Shown here: positions 45,758 to 54,200 of the stretch, piece by piece
How positions within the stretch are numbered: position 1 is the stretch's first letter
Layout of the letters: every line of letters starts with the position of its first letter
Assembly: GCA_021156365.1 (NCBI GenBank)
Contig: JAJNDK010000020.1
Span: forward strand, 1-56,278
Direction of reading: 5' to 3'
Source of the DNA: Bacteroidota bacterium
GTDB taxonomy: Bacteria; Bacteroidota; Bacteroidia; B-17B0; Aurantibacillaceae
Length of the DNA: 56,278 nt
Position numbers and translations under genes: made by a program
The notes under the pieces: generated by a model
What the model saw: the letters and a program-made list of their open reading frames with translations, nothing else
Database searches by the model: none
Told to the model about the DNA's origin: nothing

Positions 45758-46069
45758 CTACTTCTCAGTAAGTATTCGTAATAATTTTTTAGGGTCTTGC
45801 CTGTTATCCCAAAAGGCAGTTACTATAAGATATTCTTCAGTGACTTTATAAAAAATACTGAAATATCCTATTGATGACTCATGAGTGTTTGGAAAATCAG
45901 CTCTTTTAAATAGCCTTGGATTACTATTGATGAGTTTTAGTTGTTTGGCAGTAATTTTTATCAGTTTTTCGGCGTATGCTGTTGAGCCATTTCTTTTCGT
46001 CCAATATTTCAAAATCTCCCGCCTTTGTCGAATAGCTGTTTCCGTCCAAACTACAACTCTTTGAGCCAT
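45758..46069 (-). CDS. RelE/ParE-family toxin of a type II toxin-antitoxin system
   Basis: 103 residues with the RelE/ParE fold pattern: VVVWTETAIRQRREILKYWTKRNGS at the start, KLIKITAKQLKLINSNPRLFKRAD, the strand GYFSIFYKVTEEYLIVTAFWDNRQDPKKLL at the end. ParE members poison DNA gyrase and RelE members cut ribosomal mRNA; the target here is unknown. The gene overlaps the upstream antitoxin gene by 19 bp, the usual arrangement for this family, so both are made from one mRNA. Confidence 0.85.
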   Translation of the reverse strand: MAQRVVVWTETAIRQRREILKYWTKRNGSTAYAEKLIKITAKQLKLINSNPRLFKRADFPNTHESSIGYFSIFYKVTEEYLIVTAFWDNRQDPKKLLRILTEK

Positions 46070-46290
46070 TTCAAATCGTTTTTGTCCAACTGAGTATGGG
46101 AAATTAATTTTCCAGACTTGATATCTTTATCACTCAGTTTAAGCATTAGTTTTTGCTCTTCGGTAAGCTTGACAGTATCATCTGTATTACTGTTTTCAAC
46201 CAGTTGAGATAAGGCAGCCAAAAAATCTCTATTGGAAATAGTTAAAAGCTTATCAATAATTCCATTTCTTATGCTGTCTACAGTTGCCAT
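46051..46290 (-). CDS. Antitoxin partner of the ParE-type toxin
   Basis: 79 residues, largely helical (MATVDSIRNGIIDKLLTISNRDFLAALSQLVE), then a charged C-terminal tail (LTEEQKLMLKLSDKDIKSGKLISHTQLDKNDLKWLKEL) that would wrap the toxin. No canonical ribbon-helix-helix is obvious. The upstream position, the overlap and the size support antitoxin identity. AT-rich direct repeats in front of it may be its operator. Confidence 0.8.
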   Translation of the reverse strand: MATVDSIRNGIIDKLLTISNRDFLAALSQLVENSNTDDTVKLTEEQKLMLKLSDKDIKSGKLISHTQLDKNDLKWLKEL

Positions 46291-46295
46291 TTTAA

Positions 46296-46356
46296 ATATT
46301 TATATAATATAAAGGTCACCAATTTTGATGAGTTTTCAAAATAGATATTTATATAA
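46296..46356 (-). promoter_or_regulatory. Direct repeats ATATTTATATAA upstream of the antitoxin gene
   Basis: The 12-mer ATATTTATATAA occurs at 46296-46307 and again at 46345-46356, 49 bp apart, in the 92-bp region upstream of the antitoxin. The spacing is between four and five helical turns. Type II toxin-antitoxin operons are autoregulated at such sites; binding here is inferred. Confidence 0.45.
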
Positions 46357-46382
46357 GTAATAGTTTATTTGTAGGAATTAAT

Positions 46383-47003
46383 TTATTCCCCAAGCGTGCT
46401 CATTCCGCTTGCGAGGAATGCAAGTGCCGCCAGCCCCAGTAACAAACCTCCTGCCTCATTCGTTTCTTTCACTTTCGGCCATTCTTCCTGTTTGAATTCA
46501 GGTCTTTTTTCGGACTCGCGTTTTGGTGGCAATAATAAACGATCATGTGCCTGTATCCACCCGGCTTTCATTACGATCTTCCGCTGGTTCTCTCCTAACA
46601 CGGAAAAAGGCTTACTGAAACGGGGCAGGTTGTATAAAGCCATCGCTTCTTTCAGCTGAACACTCTCGTGCCAGAGCACCCAGCCGGTGAATTTATCGGC
46701 ATTGATCTTCGTGTGGTTCCCCTTTTTCTCATCCAGGCCAGCATTGTAGTATCGGGCTATTTCATGCGCAAAAGCTGCCGTTACGGCCAGGGGATCTGCT
46801 TTTTCAAGCTCATCGGTGAATACCGGATTGTAACAGATCACCGGTTTATCATGTCTGCCATCTGCTATAAATAAAGTAGTACAGGAAGAAGGGACATCCG
46901 TGGCAAATACTTCCACTGCGTTCTCAATTCCCGCCATGTTGGCAATGCGGTTAACAAGCTGATAAAAATCGGGATCAGCTTTTCTTAATGGATAGCTCTT
47001 CAT
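46383..47003 (-). CDS. M48-like protein lacking zinc ligands (copy A)
   Basis: 206 residues with the layout of small Bacteroidota M48-like proteases: FYQLVNRIANMAGIENAVEVFATDVPSSCTTLF, VICYNPVFTDELEKAD, AFAHEIARYYN, KINADKFTGWVLWHESVQLKEAM and KAGWIQAHDR. In active relatives the helix reads HEIGHHLN and the third ligand is the first Glu of an ExxAD motif. Here these are HEIARYYN and KINAD, so the second His and the ligand Glu are gone while the first His-Glu remains. A C-terminal hydrophobic stretch (GLLLGLAALAFLASGM) may anchor it in the membrane. It is probably a non-catalytic relative; its role is unknown. It is 21 bp downstream of its paralogue. Confidence 0.65.
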   Translation of the reverse strand: MKSYPLRKADPDFYQLVNRIANMAGIENAVEVFATDVPSSCTTLFIADGRHDKPVICYNPVFTDELEKADPLAVTAAFAHEIARYYNAGLDEKKGNHTKINADKFTGWVLWHESVQLKEAMALYNLPRFSKPFSVLGENQRKIVMKAGWIQAHDRLLLPPKRESEKRPEFKQEEWPKVKETNEAGGLLLGLAALAFLASGMSTLGE

Positions 47004-47024
47004 GGGTGTACGTTTAAAAAAGAT

Positions 47025-47630
47025 TTAATCGTTCTGTTCGGAAGTATCGCGGTTGGTATCGGTATCACCTGCACCGTTCGAACCGGCAGGAGGCTCCTGT
47101 TTTGATCTGCGGGAAGGGTTCACTTTTTTATTGAAGGCTTTTATCCATCCGGCTCTCATTGTTTTTTTTCGGGGGTTTTCTTCTGTTACCGCATCGTTGA
47201 ATCTTGGCAGGTTGTACAATGTTATTGCGTCTTTCAGCCTTGCTCCTTCATGCCATAATACCCAGCCTGCAAAACGGTCTGCCTGGATGCTCCGGTACAG
47301 ATCCTCTTTTTTTGTGCCGTGATCATATGCATCGGCGAGACGCTTCCCAATGATATTACTGTTGTAATGTCCGGCAACTTCGTGCGCAAACATGGCCACA
47401 ATAGCCCAGGGACTAACGGTTTCTAATTGTTCTATGAATATGGGATTGTAACGGATAGCAGGTCTTCTGCGTTTTTCAGGATCCGTTTCGAAGAAAGTAG
47501 CACATGCGCTGGGTGCATCAGAAGAAAATACTCTGATCTTATAATGCAGTCCCGCCATTTTGGCGATCCGGTTTACGAGGCGCTGAATACCTGGTTCAGC
47601 AGCACTCAATTGGTAGTTATACTCGTTCAA
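47025..47630 (-). CDS. M48-like protein lacking zinc ligands (copy B)
   Basis: About 201 residues, the tandem paralogue of copy A: IQRLVNRIAKMAGLHYKIRVF, IRYNPIFIEQLETVSPWAIVAMFAHEVAGHYN, SIQADRFAGWVLWHEGARLKDAITLYNLPRF and MRAGWIKAF. The zinc helix reads HEVAGHYN where active relatives have HEIGHHLN, and ExxAD is SIQAD, so two ligands are missing. It has no membrane tail; the C-terminus is charged and disordered (RRSKQEPPAGSNGAGD). The start is set at the TTG at 47630, because a perfect promoter box covers the earlier TTG at 47639 and the paralogue's Met aligns here. Confidence 0.6.
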   Translation of the reverse strand: MNEYNYQLSAAEPGIQRLVNRIAKMAGLHYKIRVFSSDAPSACATFFETDPEKRRRPAIRYNPIFIEQLETVSPWAIVAMFAHEVAGHYNSNIIGKRLADAYDHGTKKEDLYRSIQADRFAGWVLWHEGARLKDAITLYNLPRFNDAVTEENPRKKTMRAGWIKAFNKKVNPSRRSKQEPPAGSNGAGDTDTNRDTSEQND

Positions 47631-47636
47631 GGCACA

Positions 47637-47644
47637 CAAAATTA
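47637..47644 (-). promoter_or_regulatory. -7 box TAATTTTG for the M48-like pair
   Basis: A perfect TAnnTTTG match on the minus strand, ending 6 bp before the TTG at 47630. It predicts an almost leaderless mRNA with a TTG start for copy B. Confidence 0.5.
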
Positions 47645-47993
47645 GTTATCATAAATTTACTCATGGAACGCCCTGATTCCTATAGCCTGCAGGAATGCTG
47701 ACACATAAAAACGCCTATAGTATTGTTTTTATCGGCTAATGTGTTTTCCTGTACCCTGAAGCGAAAATTTATTTTTTGGCATGAAATTAGAATGCAGCCC
47801 TCAAATCACATTTTTTTAACAGTTTGCAGCAATCCCTGAGGTCAAAAATGCCCAAAAAGAGGTGTTGTGCCGGTTGGATCAGGTAATTTCACCTTTTTGG
47901 AGATAGGCTTTAAAAAATACAAATAAGTGCGATTCCGCTTTCTTTTTTGTTAGTTACATCCTGCAGCTGAATAGAAAAAGAAAGAAAAGCTTT
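47645..47993. other. Spacer without a supported gene
   Basis: About 350 bp between the M48-like pair and the vWA gene. I see no credible reading frame. One imperfect stem, CCAAAAAGAGGTG (near 47852) with CACCTTTTTGG (47890-47900), has a two-base bulge and a 25-nt loop. It could belong to a small RNA or mRNA end, but there is no T-run on either strand to support a terminator. Confidence 0.35.
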
Positions 47994-48641
47994 TTATGAT
48001 TTCGGATCTTCTTCATTGTTGTAAAAATCATTTGTGGTATCTTCTCTGGACCGGATCTTTCTGCTGTAGGATGAACGGGCCGCCCTTTCTTTGGAAAACA
48101 TTTCTTTCATATCTGCCTCATTCTTTTGGAAGGTCATCGTATTGGTGATGGAAAGGGAAATAGCTATTCTTTCCACATCGTGGTCGGCGCCTATATATGT
48201 AAAGGTCCAGCGGTTCAGCTTCAGCTCCTCGATCATCTTTTTGATATCGTTGCCCGAGTATTCTTTCGAAGCGTTCTCTTCCCCATCGGTTAATATGGTT
48301 ACCAATACATTGTAGTCGGTTTGGTTTGCCAATACGTGTTTTAGCTTCGTAATGCCGAAGCCCATCGCATCGTAGAGCGGGGTGGAGGCACTGGGCTGGT
48401 AGCGCGATTCATCGATCTGTTCCAGCTTGTTAGCCGGGTCTATAAAATGGAGCAGTTTTTTTCCAAGCCCGTTAAAGCTTACCAAAGAAATAAAATGTTC
48501 CTGTTCGGGGAATTCTTTTTCAATACCTTTTATGGTTTGAACGATCTCGTTGAAACCCTGGATAATGGTTTTTTTGATCGACTCCATAGAGCCGCTTTCG
48601 TCGAGGATAATAAGGTTGTGCACCTGGTGTTTTTTATCCAT
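47994..48641 (-). CDS. von Willebrand factor A domain protein
   Basis: 215 residues, a stand-alone cytoplasmic vWA domain. The MIDAS metal site is complete: D14-E-S16-G-S18 (LDESGSM), the Thr in SASTPLYDAMG (near residue 89) and the Asp in VTILTDGEEN. It ends in a charged tail (RKIRSREDTTNDFYNNEEDP). Such proteins act as metal-dependent docking modules in multi-protein assemblies; no partner such as a MoxR ATPase is adjacent. The ATG at 48641 is chosen because a perfect promoter box at 48666-48673 covers the TTG further upstream. Confidence 0.85.
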   Translation of the reverse strand: MDKKHQVHNLIILDESGSMESIKKTIIQGFNEIVQTIKGIEKEFPEQEHFISLVSFNGLGKKLLHFIDPANKLEQIDESRYQPSASTPLYDAMGFGITKLKHVLANQTDYNVLVTILTDGEENASKEYSGNDIKKMIEELKLNRWTFTYIGADHDVERIAISLSITNTMTFQKNEADMKEMFSKERAARSSYSRKIRSREDTTNDFYNNEEDPKS

Positions 48642-48665
48642 AAGTAATAAGGTTAAAGTGTTGAT

Positions 48666-48673
48666 CAAATATA
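48666..48673 (-). promoter_or_regulatory. -7 box TATATTTG of the vWA gene
   Basis: A perfect TAnnTTTG match on the minus strand, 24 bp before the ATG at 48641. It overlaps the in-frame TTG at 48668. Confidence 0.55.
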
Positions 48674-48814
48674 CAGAATATTTAAACCGCCTCCATTTAT
48701 CCCCCGAAAATCCCGCTTCGTCCCCCTGTTTTTCCTTTACGCATTTTTGATGCCGCTCAGAACCGTTTTTAGCCTTCTTATTGCTATATTCGCTGTCAAA
48801 ATTTTCAAGATCAT

Positions 48815-50911
48815 ATGATTACAAAGAAATTATTACTCTCCATTCCTGTTGTTATGCTCATGGCTTCCTGCCAAAGCAACCAGGGCGATATCAGCGACAT
48901 TAAAGATGCAGCTAAGCAGGACAGCCTTGCGAAGAAAGATACGGTAGAAGAAAAATTCGAATACGTGACCGAGCAGTTTGCGGACCTTCGCATCCTTCGC
49001 TACCAGGTACCGGGTTTCGAAGAGCTGAGCCTTCAGCAGAAAACATTGCTGTATTACCTGTCGGAAGCTGCCCTCTGCGGTCGCGACATTATCTGGGATC
49101 AGCATTATAAATACAATCTCGCCGTTCGGAACACGCTGGAGAATATTATGAATTCATACAGTGGCGACAGGAATGCACCGGAGTTCAAAAAATTTGAAGA
49201 ATACACAAAACGTGTTTGGTTCTCCAACGGGATCCATCATCACTACAGTGCCGACAAGATCCTTCCGGAGTTTGACGGGCTGTATCTCGAAAAACTGGTG
49301 ACGGGCTCGGATGAAGCCGGTTTCCCGTTGAACGACAAAGAAACGATGGTACAGTTTGTAGCACGTATCACACCGGTTATCTGCGATCCGAAAGTGGCGC
49401 CTAAAAAAACCAGCCTTGATGCAAAGTCAGATCTTGTTAAATCGTCTGCGATCAATTTCTACGATGGCGGCGTATCACAAAAAGAGGCGGAAGATTTTTA
49501 TGCGGCAAAGATAAAGCTCGATAATAAGAAAGCTCCTGTAATGATGGGATTGAATACCAAGCTGGTGAAAGAGAATGGCAAGCTGGTGGAGAAAACCTGG
49601 AAAGTAGGAGGTATGTATACAAAGGCGATCGAGAGGATCGTATACTGGCTGGAGAAAGCAGTAACGGTGGCAGAAAATCCAAAACAGAAAGACGCTTTAC
49701 AGAAACTGATCGTGTATTACAAATCCGGTAGCCTGAACGATTTTGATACCTATTGTGTTGCCTGGACGAATGACACAGAGTCAGCCATTGATGTGGTGAA
49801 CGGCTTCATCGAAGTGTACAACGATCCGCTGGGTTACAAAGGAAGCTTTGAGTCCGTTGTTTCTGTAAAAGATATGGAAGCAAGCAAGCGTATCAAGACT
49901 ATCGGCAACAATGCCCAGTGGTTCGAAGATAACTCTCCTATATTAGCCAGTCACAAGAAGAAAAATGTAGTAGGCATCAGTGCCAAAGTGATCAATGTAG
50001 TGATGCAAAGCGGTGATGCCGCTCCAAGCTCATCGATTGGTATCAACCTTCCGAACAACGAATGGATCCGTGACAGTATCGGTTCCAAATCGGTAAACTT
50101 AGGCAATATCGTGGAAGCCTACGATCAGGCTGCAGGAGCAGGTCTGATCACCGAATTCTATATGACCAAAGAAGTGCAGGACCGCGTGCTGAATTTTGCA
50201 CCGCTGGCTGATAAATTACATACGGATATGCACGAGGTGATCGGGCATGCTTCGGGACAGCTGGAGGCTAATGTAGATCAGACAGCATTAAAGAACTATG
50301 CGTCTACATTAGAAGAAGCGCGTGCGGATCTTGTTGCGCTGTATTATCTCTACGATCAGAAGTTAGTGGACTTAGGTGTAATGCCTTCGCTCGACTACGG
50401 TAAAGCAGCATATGACGAATACATCACCAAAGGTCTGATGGTGCAGATGTCGCGCCTGAAATTGGGCAATAACCTTGAAGAGGCACACATGCGTAACCGT
50501 CAGTTGGTATCTGCATGGGTATTCGAAAAAGGACAAAAAGAGAATGTGGTTAGCAAAGTGCAGAAAGATGGCAAAACATTTTTCGTGGTGAACGATTACA
50601 CAAAGCTCAGAGTATTGTTCGGAGATCTGCTGCGCGAGATCCAGCGTCTGAAATCGCAGGGTGACTACAAGGCAGGTAAAGCACTGGTAGAAAACTACGG
50701 CGTGAAAGTAGATCCGGTTTTGCATAAAGAAGTACTGGACCGTTACGCGAAACTTAAATTCGCACCGTACCAGGGATTCATTCAGCCTAAGCTGACACCG
50801 GTAATGGAAGGAGATAAGATCATCGATGTGAAGATCGAATATCCTAAGGATTTCAAAGCGCAGATGCTGGAATACAGCAGGAATTATGGTTTGCTGCCAT
50901 TGAATAACTAA
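48815..50911 (+). CDS. Dipeptidyl-peptidase III-like (M49) lipoprotein
   Basis: 698 residues. The N-terminus LLLSIPVVMLMASC is a type II signal with the lipidated Cys at residue 19, so the protein is anchored to an envelope membrane. The M49 zinc motif is HEVIGH (H473, E474, H478, in DMHEVIGHASGQLE), one residue longer than HExxH as expected for this family, followed by the third-ligand motif LEEARADLVALYYL. M49 enzymes release dipeptides from peptide N-termini. Usual DPP III is cytosolic; the lipoprotein form is typical of Bacteroidota. TATATTCG about 27 nt upstream is a candidate promoter. A strong terminator follows. Confidence 0.9.
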   Translation: MITKKLLLSIPVVMLMASCQSNQGDISDIKDAAKQDSLAKKDTVEEKFEYVTEQFADLRILRYQVPGFEELSLQQKTLLYYLSEAALCGRDIIWDQHYKYNLAVRNTLENIMNSYSGDRNAPEFKKFEEYTKRVWFSNGIHHHYSADKILPEFDGLYLEKLVTGSDEAGFPLNDKETMVQFVARITPVICDPKVAPKKTSLDAKSDLVKSSAINFYDGGVSQKEAEDFYAAKIKLDNKKAPVMMGLNTKLVKENGKLVEKTWKVGGMYTKAIERIVYWLEKAVTVAENPKQKDALQKLIVYYKSGSLNDFDTYCVAWTNDTESAIDVVNGFIEVYNDPLGYKGSFESVVSVKDMEASKRIKTIGNNAQWFEDNSPILASHKKKNVVGISAKVINVVMQSGDAAPSSSIGINLPNNEWIRDSIGSKSVNLGNIVEAYDQAAGAGLITEFYMTKEVQDRVLNFAPLADKLHTDMHEVIGHASGQLEANVDQTALKNYASTLEEARADLVALYYLYDQKLVDLGVMPSLDYGKAAYDEYITKGLMVQMSRLKLGNNLEEAHMRNRQLVSAWVFEKGQKENVVSKVQKDGKTFFVVNDYTKLRVLFGDLLREIQRLKSQGDYKAGKALVENYGVKVDPVLHKEVLDRYAKLKFAPYQGFIQPKLTPVMEGDKIIDVKIEYPKDFKAQMLEYSRNYGLLPLNN

Positions 50912-50934
50912 GCAGAATAGATATATAATAATAG

Positions 50935-50966
50935 AAAGGCTGTCCCGCAAGAGACAGCCTTTTTTT
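50935..50966 (+). terminator. Rho-independent terminator
   Basis: AGGCTGTC pairs perfectly with GACAGCCT around an 8-nt loop and is followed by six or more T residues. It ends the DPP III transcript 24 bp after the stop codon. Confidence 0.88.
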
Positions 50967-51205
50967 GTACCATTTCCCAAAGCGCTGAGGGCTTCTCCAC
51001 AAGAGCAAATGAAAACGCCCCTGTATGCAGTTCAAATACATTATCACGTCGTTCATCACAAAAAAAGCATTGCCCGCTTTATTCTATGTATTTTCACCTT
51101 CTCCTTAACAGGAACAAAACGAATCGAATATAAGGGTAGGCCCCTATTTCCTGCCACCAATAATTCTATGAGTTTTGTAGTCATTTTAACCTCTATCAAA
51201 AAACA
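50967..51205. other. Leader region of the giant adhesin gene
   Basis: About 240 bp between a terminator and the adhesin ATG. It should contain the adhesin promoter, but no exact TAnnTTTG box is seen. A small overlapping frame (51009-51209) looks accidental. Confidence 0.3.
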
Positions 51206-54200
51206 ATGAAAAAAACATCCCTGACCATTTTCTCATTCTTCCACAAAGGAGGAAAAAACATCCTCCGAGCTTTTTGCTTTGTTCTTCTATTTGCGGCTCA
51301 GAATCTTACTGCTCAGGTAACCGTTGCCGGATCGGCGGGCGGTAATGGAAATTACGGTACACTTACTGCTGCCTTCACTGCAATTAATACTTCGGGCCCG
51401 CATACTGCCGCAACAATTATCGTTACCATTACTGCTAACACAAACGAGGGCTTCGGTTCAGCTATATTGAATTCCGGAGCCTGGGCCACACTTACCGTTA
51501 AGCCTGCCGGTGGGGTAGCTGCAACAATCAGCGGTTCCGCTGCCGGAACGCAGCTTATCAGGCTGAACGGCGCTGATAATGTTACCATTGATGGCCTTAA
51601 TACGAGCGGAAGCTCGCTTACTATTTCCAATACCTATACCGGAATTAACCCGGGAACGAGCACCATTTATTTTGTAGATGGAGCAACGAACAACGTGGTT
51701 ACGAATTGTACTATACAGGGTAGCTACGGCGGCCAGCTTGCGACCGATGGCGCTACGATCTGGTTTGGTACTGACCCGGTTACGGGCAATGGAAATGACA
51801 ACAACACGATCAGCAATAATAACATAGGCCCGTTTGGCACGACCCTGCCGGGAAAGGCTATTTACAGCGGATCCTCAAGCTCATCAATAAATAACGGAAA
51901 TATCGTTTCGGGCAATAATATCTTCGATTATTTTATAGGGAATGGTTCAAGCGCAGGCATTTATCTCACTAATAATAATAGCCAATGGACCATTCAGAAC
52001 AACCGTTTTTACCAGACAGCGGTGCGTACGCAAACTACAGGTGGTATTCATACGGCAATCCATGTAGCATCCACAAACGGACAGGGATTTGTCATCAATG
52101 GAAATACGATCGGCTATTCAAGCGCCGCAGGAACCGGAACATATACACTTGTGGGCGTTTCAGGAACCAGGTTCTTTCCGATCTATGGTGTGCCTTTTGG
52201 CTCGGTGGGCACAACGTACATCCGGAATAATACGATAACAGCAATATCATTCACCGGTTCCATGCAGGGTTCATTCATGACTGCCCCCTTCGTAGCGATT
52301 TATGCAACGGGCCTTGTAGAAGTTTCAAATAATACAATCGGAAGCAGTACTGTACCAGGATCAATTGTTTTTTCCTCTTCAAACATAGGAGCCAGCGAAG
52401 TGTACGGCCTTTGGATCTTCTCGGGCCCGTCTCCGATAGTTAACAACAACAGCATTGGCGGACTCGATATAAGTAATTCCTCCACGGGCCACGTTAGTGT
52501 TTATCTCTTACGTCCCAATGCAACTGCCGGCACCACCAACACAATCCAGGATAATATCATCGGCTTTCCGGGAGCACCAATAACCTGCAATGCAAACACT
52601 AACAACTCGAAGCTGATCGGAATTTATGCCATTGCCGGGAATCCCATTATAACCGGTAACACAGTTGCTCATTTAAGCAATAACTCAGCTCTTTTGAGCT
52701 CAGGCCTGAATGTCTCGCTGATCGGGATAGGCAATGACAATACTCCTGCAACAGTGCCGGCCATTGTATCCGGAAATCACGTCCATTCGCTTTCCAATAC
52801 CAACACAGTTGCACCAGTAACCGTTAGCGGCATCGTCTTTTCGGGCAATACTTCAGTAACCGGTAACAACATCAATAAAAATTCGATCCATTCCCTCTCT
52901 GTTGCAGGGAACGGGATAGTAAACGGGCTATTGGTATACAGCGGACAGACTATCAGCAATAATATGATCAGCCTTGGGCTCGACGCGTCCGGCGCTTCAC
53001 TAACTGCCGGGTGCTCCATTTACGGGCTTCGGGATCAGGGCGGACTAAACCAGATCAATTTCAACAGCGTTTACATTGGCGGGACCGGCGTTACGGGCAC
53101 GAACAACTCTTACGCGTTCCAGAATACAACTGTTGCGGGCTCACGCGACTGCCGGAACAATATTTTTTACAATGCAAGAAGCAATGGCGCGGGAACCGGC
53201 AAGCATTACGCAGTCTCCATTACCGGGACCGCACCTAACCCCGCGGGCGTTACTTCGGACTTCAACGACTTATTCGTAAGCGGAAGCGGCGGAACCCTTG
53301 GGTTGTTCAACAGTATTGATCAGCCCACCCTCGCTGCATGGCAAAGTGCAACGGGGCTTGATCTGAGCAGCGTAACCGCAAATCCCCAGTTTGTAAATCC
53401 GGCAGGAACAAGTACAACTACTGATCTGCATATTATTACTCCATCGCCATTAAGTGTTGATATGACAGGCACACCTGTTGCGGGCATCACTGATGATTAC
53501 GACGGGCAGATCCGCGCAAATTTTTCGCCTACGGATATTGGTGCTGATGCAGGGTATTTCACATTCCCGGTATTAGGGACGTACCCGAATGCAACAGTTG
53601 TTGCCGGTAAAAACATAACAATTACACCCTCTGTCGCTCCGATAAACACAACATCCGCGGTAGCTTATTCATCAAGCTCTTTAAAAGGAGTGCTTACGGT
53701 GAATCCAACTACAGGAGTTTTAAGCCTCGTCCATATAATGCACGCCGGCACATACATAGTAACTGTGCAGGCCACCAATACTTACGGCAACAGTTCTACA
53801 ACTACTTTTACACTTACGGTTACAAACCCGAATTGTAGTCAGGGAGTAATTGCCGGCACAACTAATATTTCAACGGCCACCGGTCCGCAGGGTGTTGCAG
53901 TGGGCGATTTTAATAACGACGGAAACCAGGATCTGGCTACGGCAAACACAGGCTCAAGCACCATCTCCATCAGGCTTGGCAATGGTGCAGGCGGGTTTTC
54001 CGGAGGGACGGACCTTACCGGCGTAGGAACAAATTGCCGCTATGTGGCAGTAGGCGATTTTAACGGCGATGGCAGGCAGGACCTCGTGAATTCAGCAGTG
54101 AATTCGGCTTCGCTTTTTATCAGCCTGGGCGATGGCTTAGGTGGATTTGCCGCAGCTACCGCTGTACCAGTTGCTTCCTTCCCAACGGGTGTTACTGTTG

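Noticed and set aside
47776-47796. Sigma-54-like promoter TTGGCAT...AATGCA
   Set aside because: The distance between the GG and GC elements is about four bases too long for a -24/-12 promoter, and no gene starts in the right direction nearby.
48815-50911. Reading HEVIGH as an M48 or defective HExxH protease motif
   Set aside because: HExxxH with a downstream EEARAD is the normal M49 (DPP III) zinc site, so the gene is not degenerate.
51009-51209. 66-codon frame in the adhesin leader
   Set aside because: It overlaps the adhesin start codon, has no family resemblance and no promoter or ribosome-binding support.
51248-51270. Small hairpin GGAGGA/TCCTCC in the first codons of the adhesin gene
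   Set aside because: The stem is only six bases and the following T tract is short and interrupted, so it is much weaker than the hairpin at 18286 and is probably chance.
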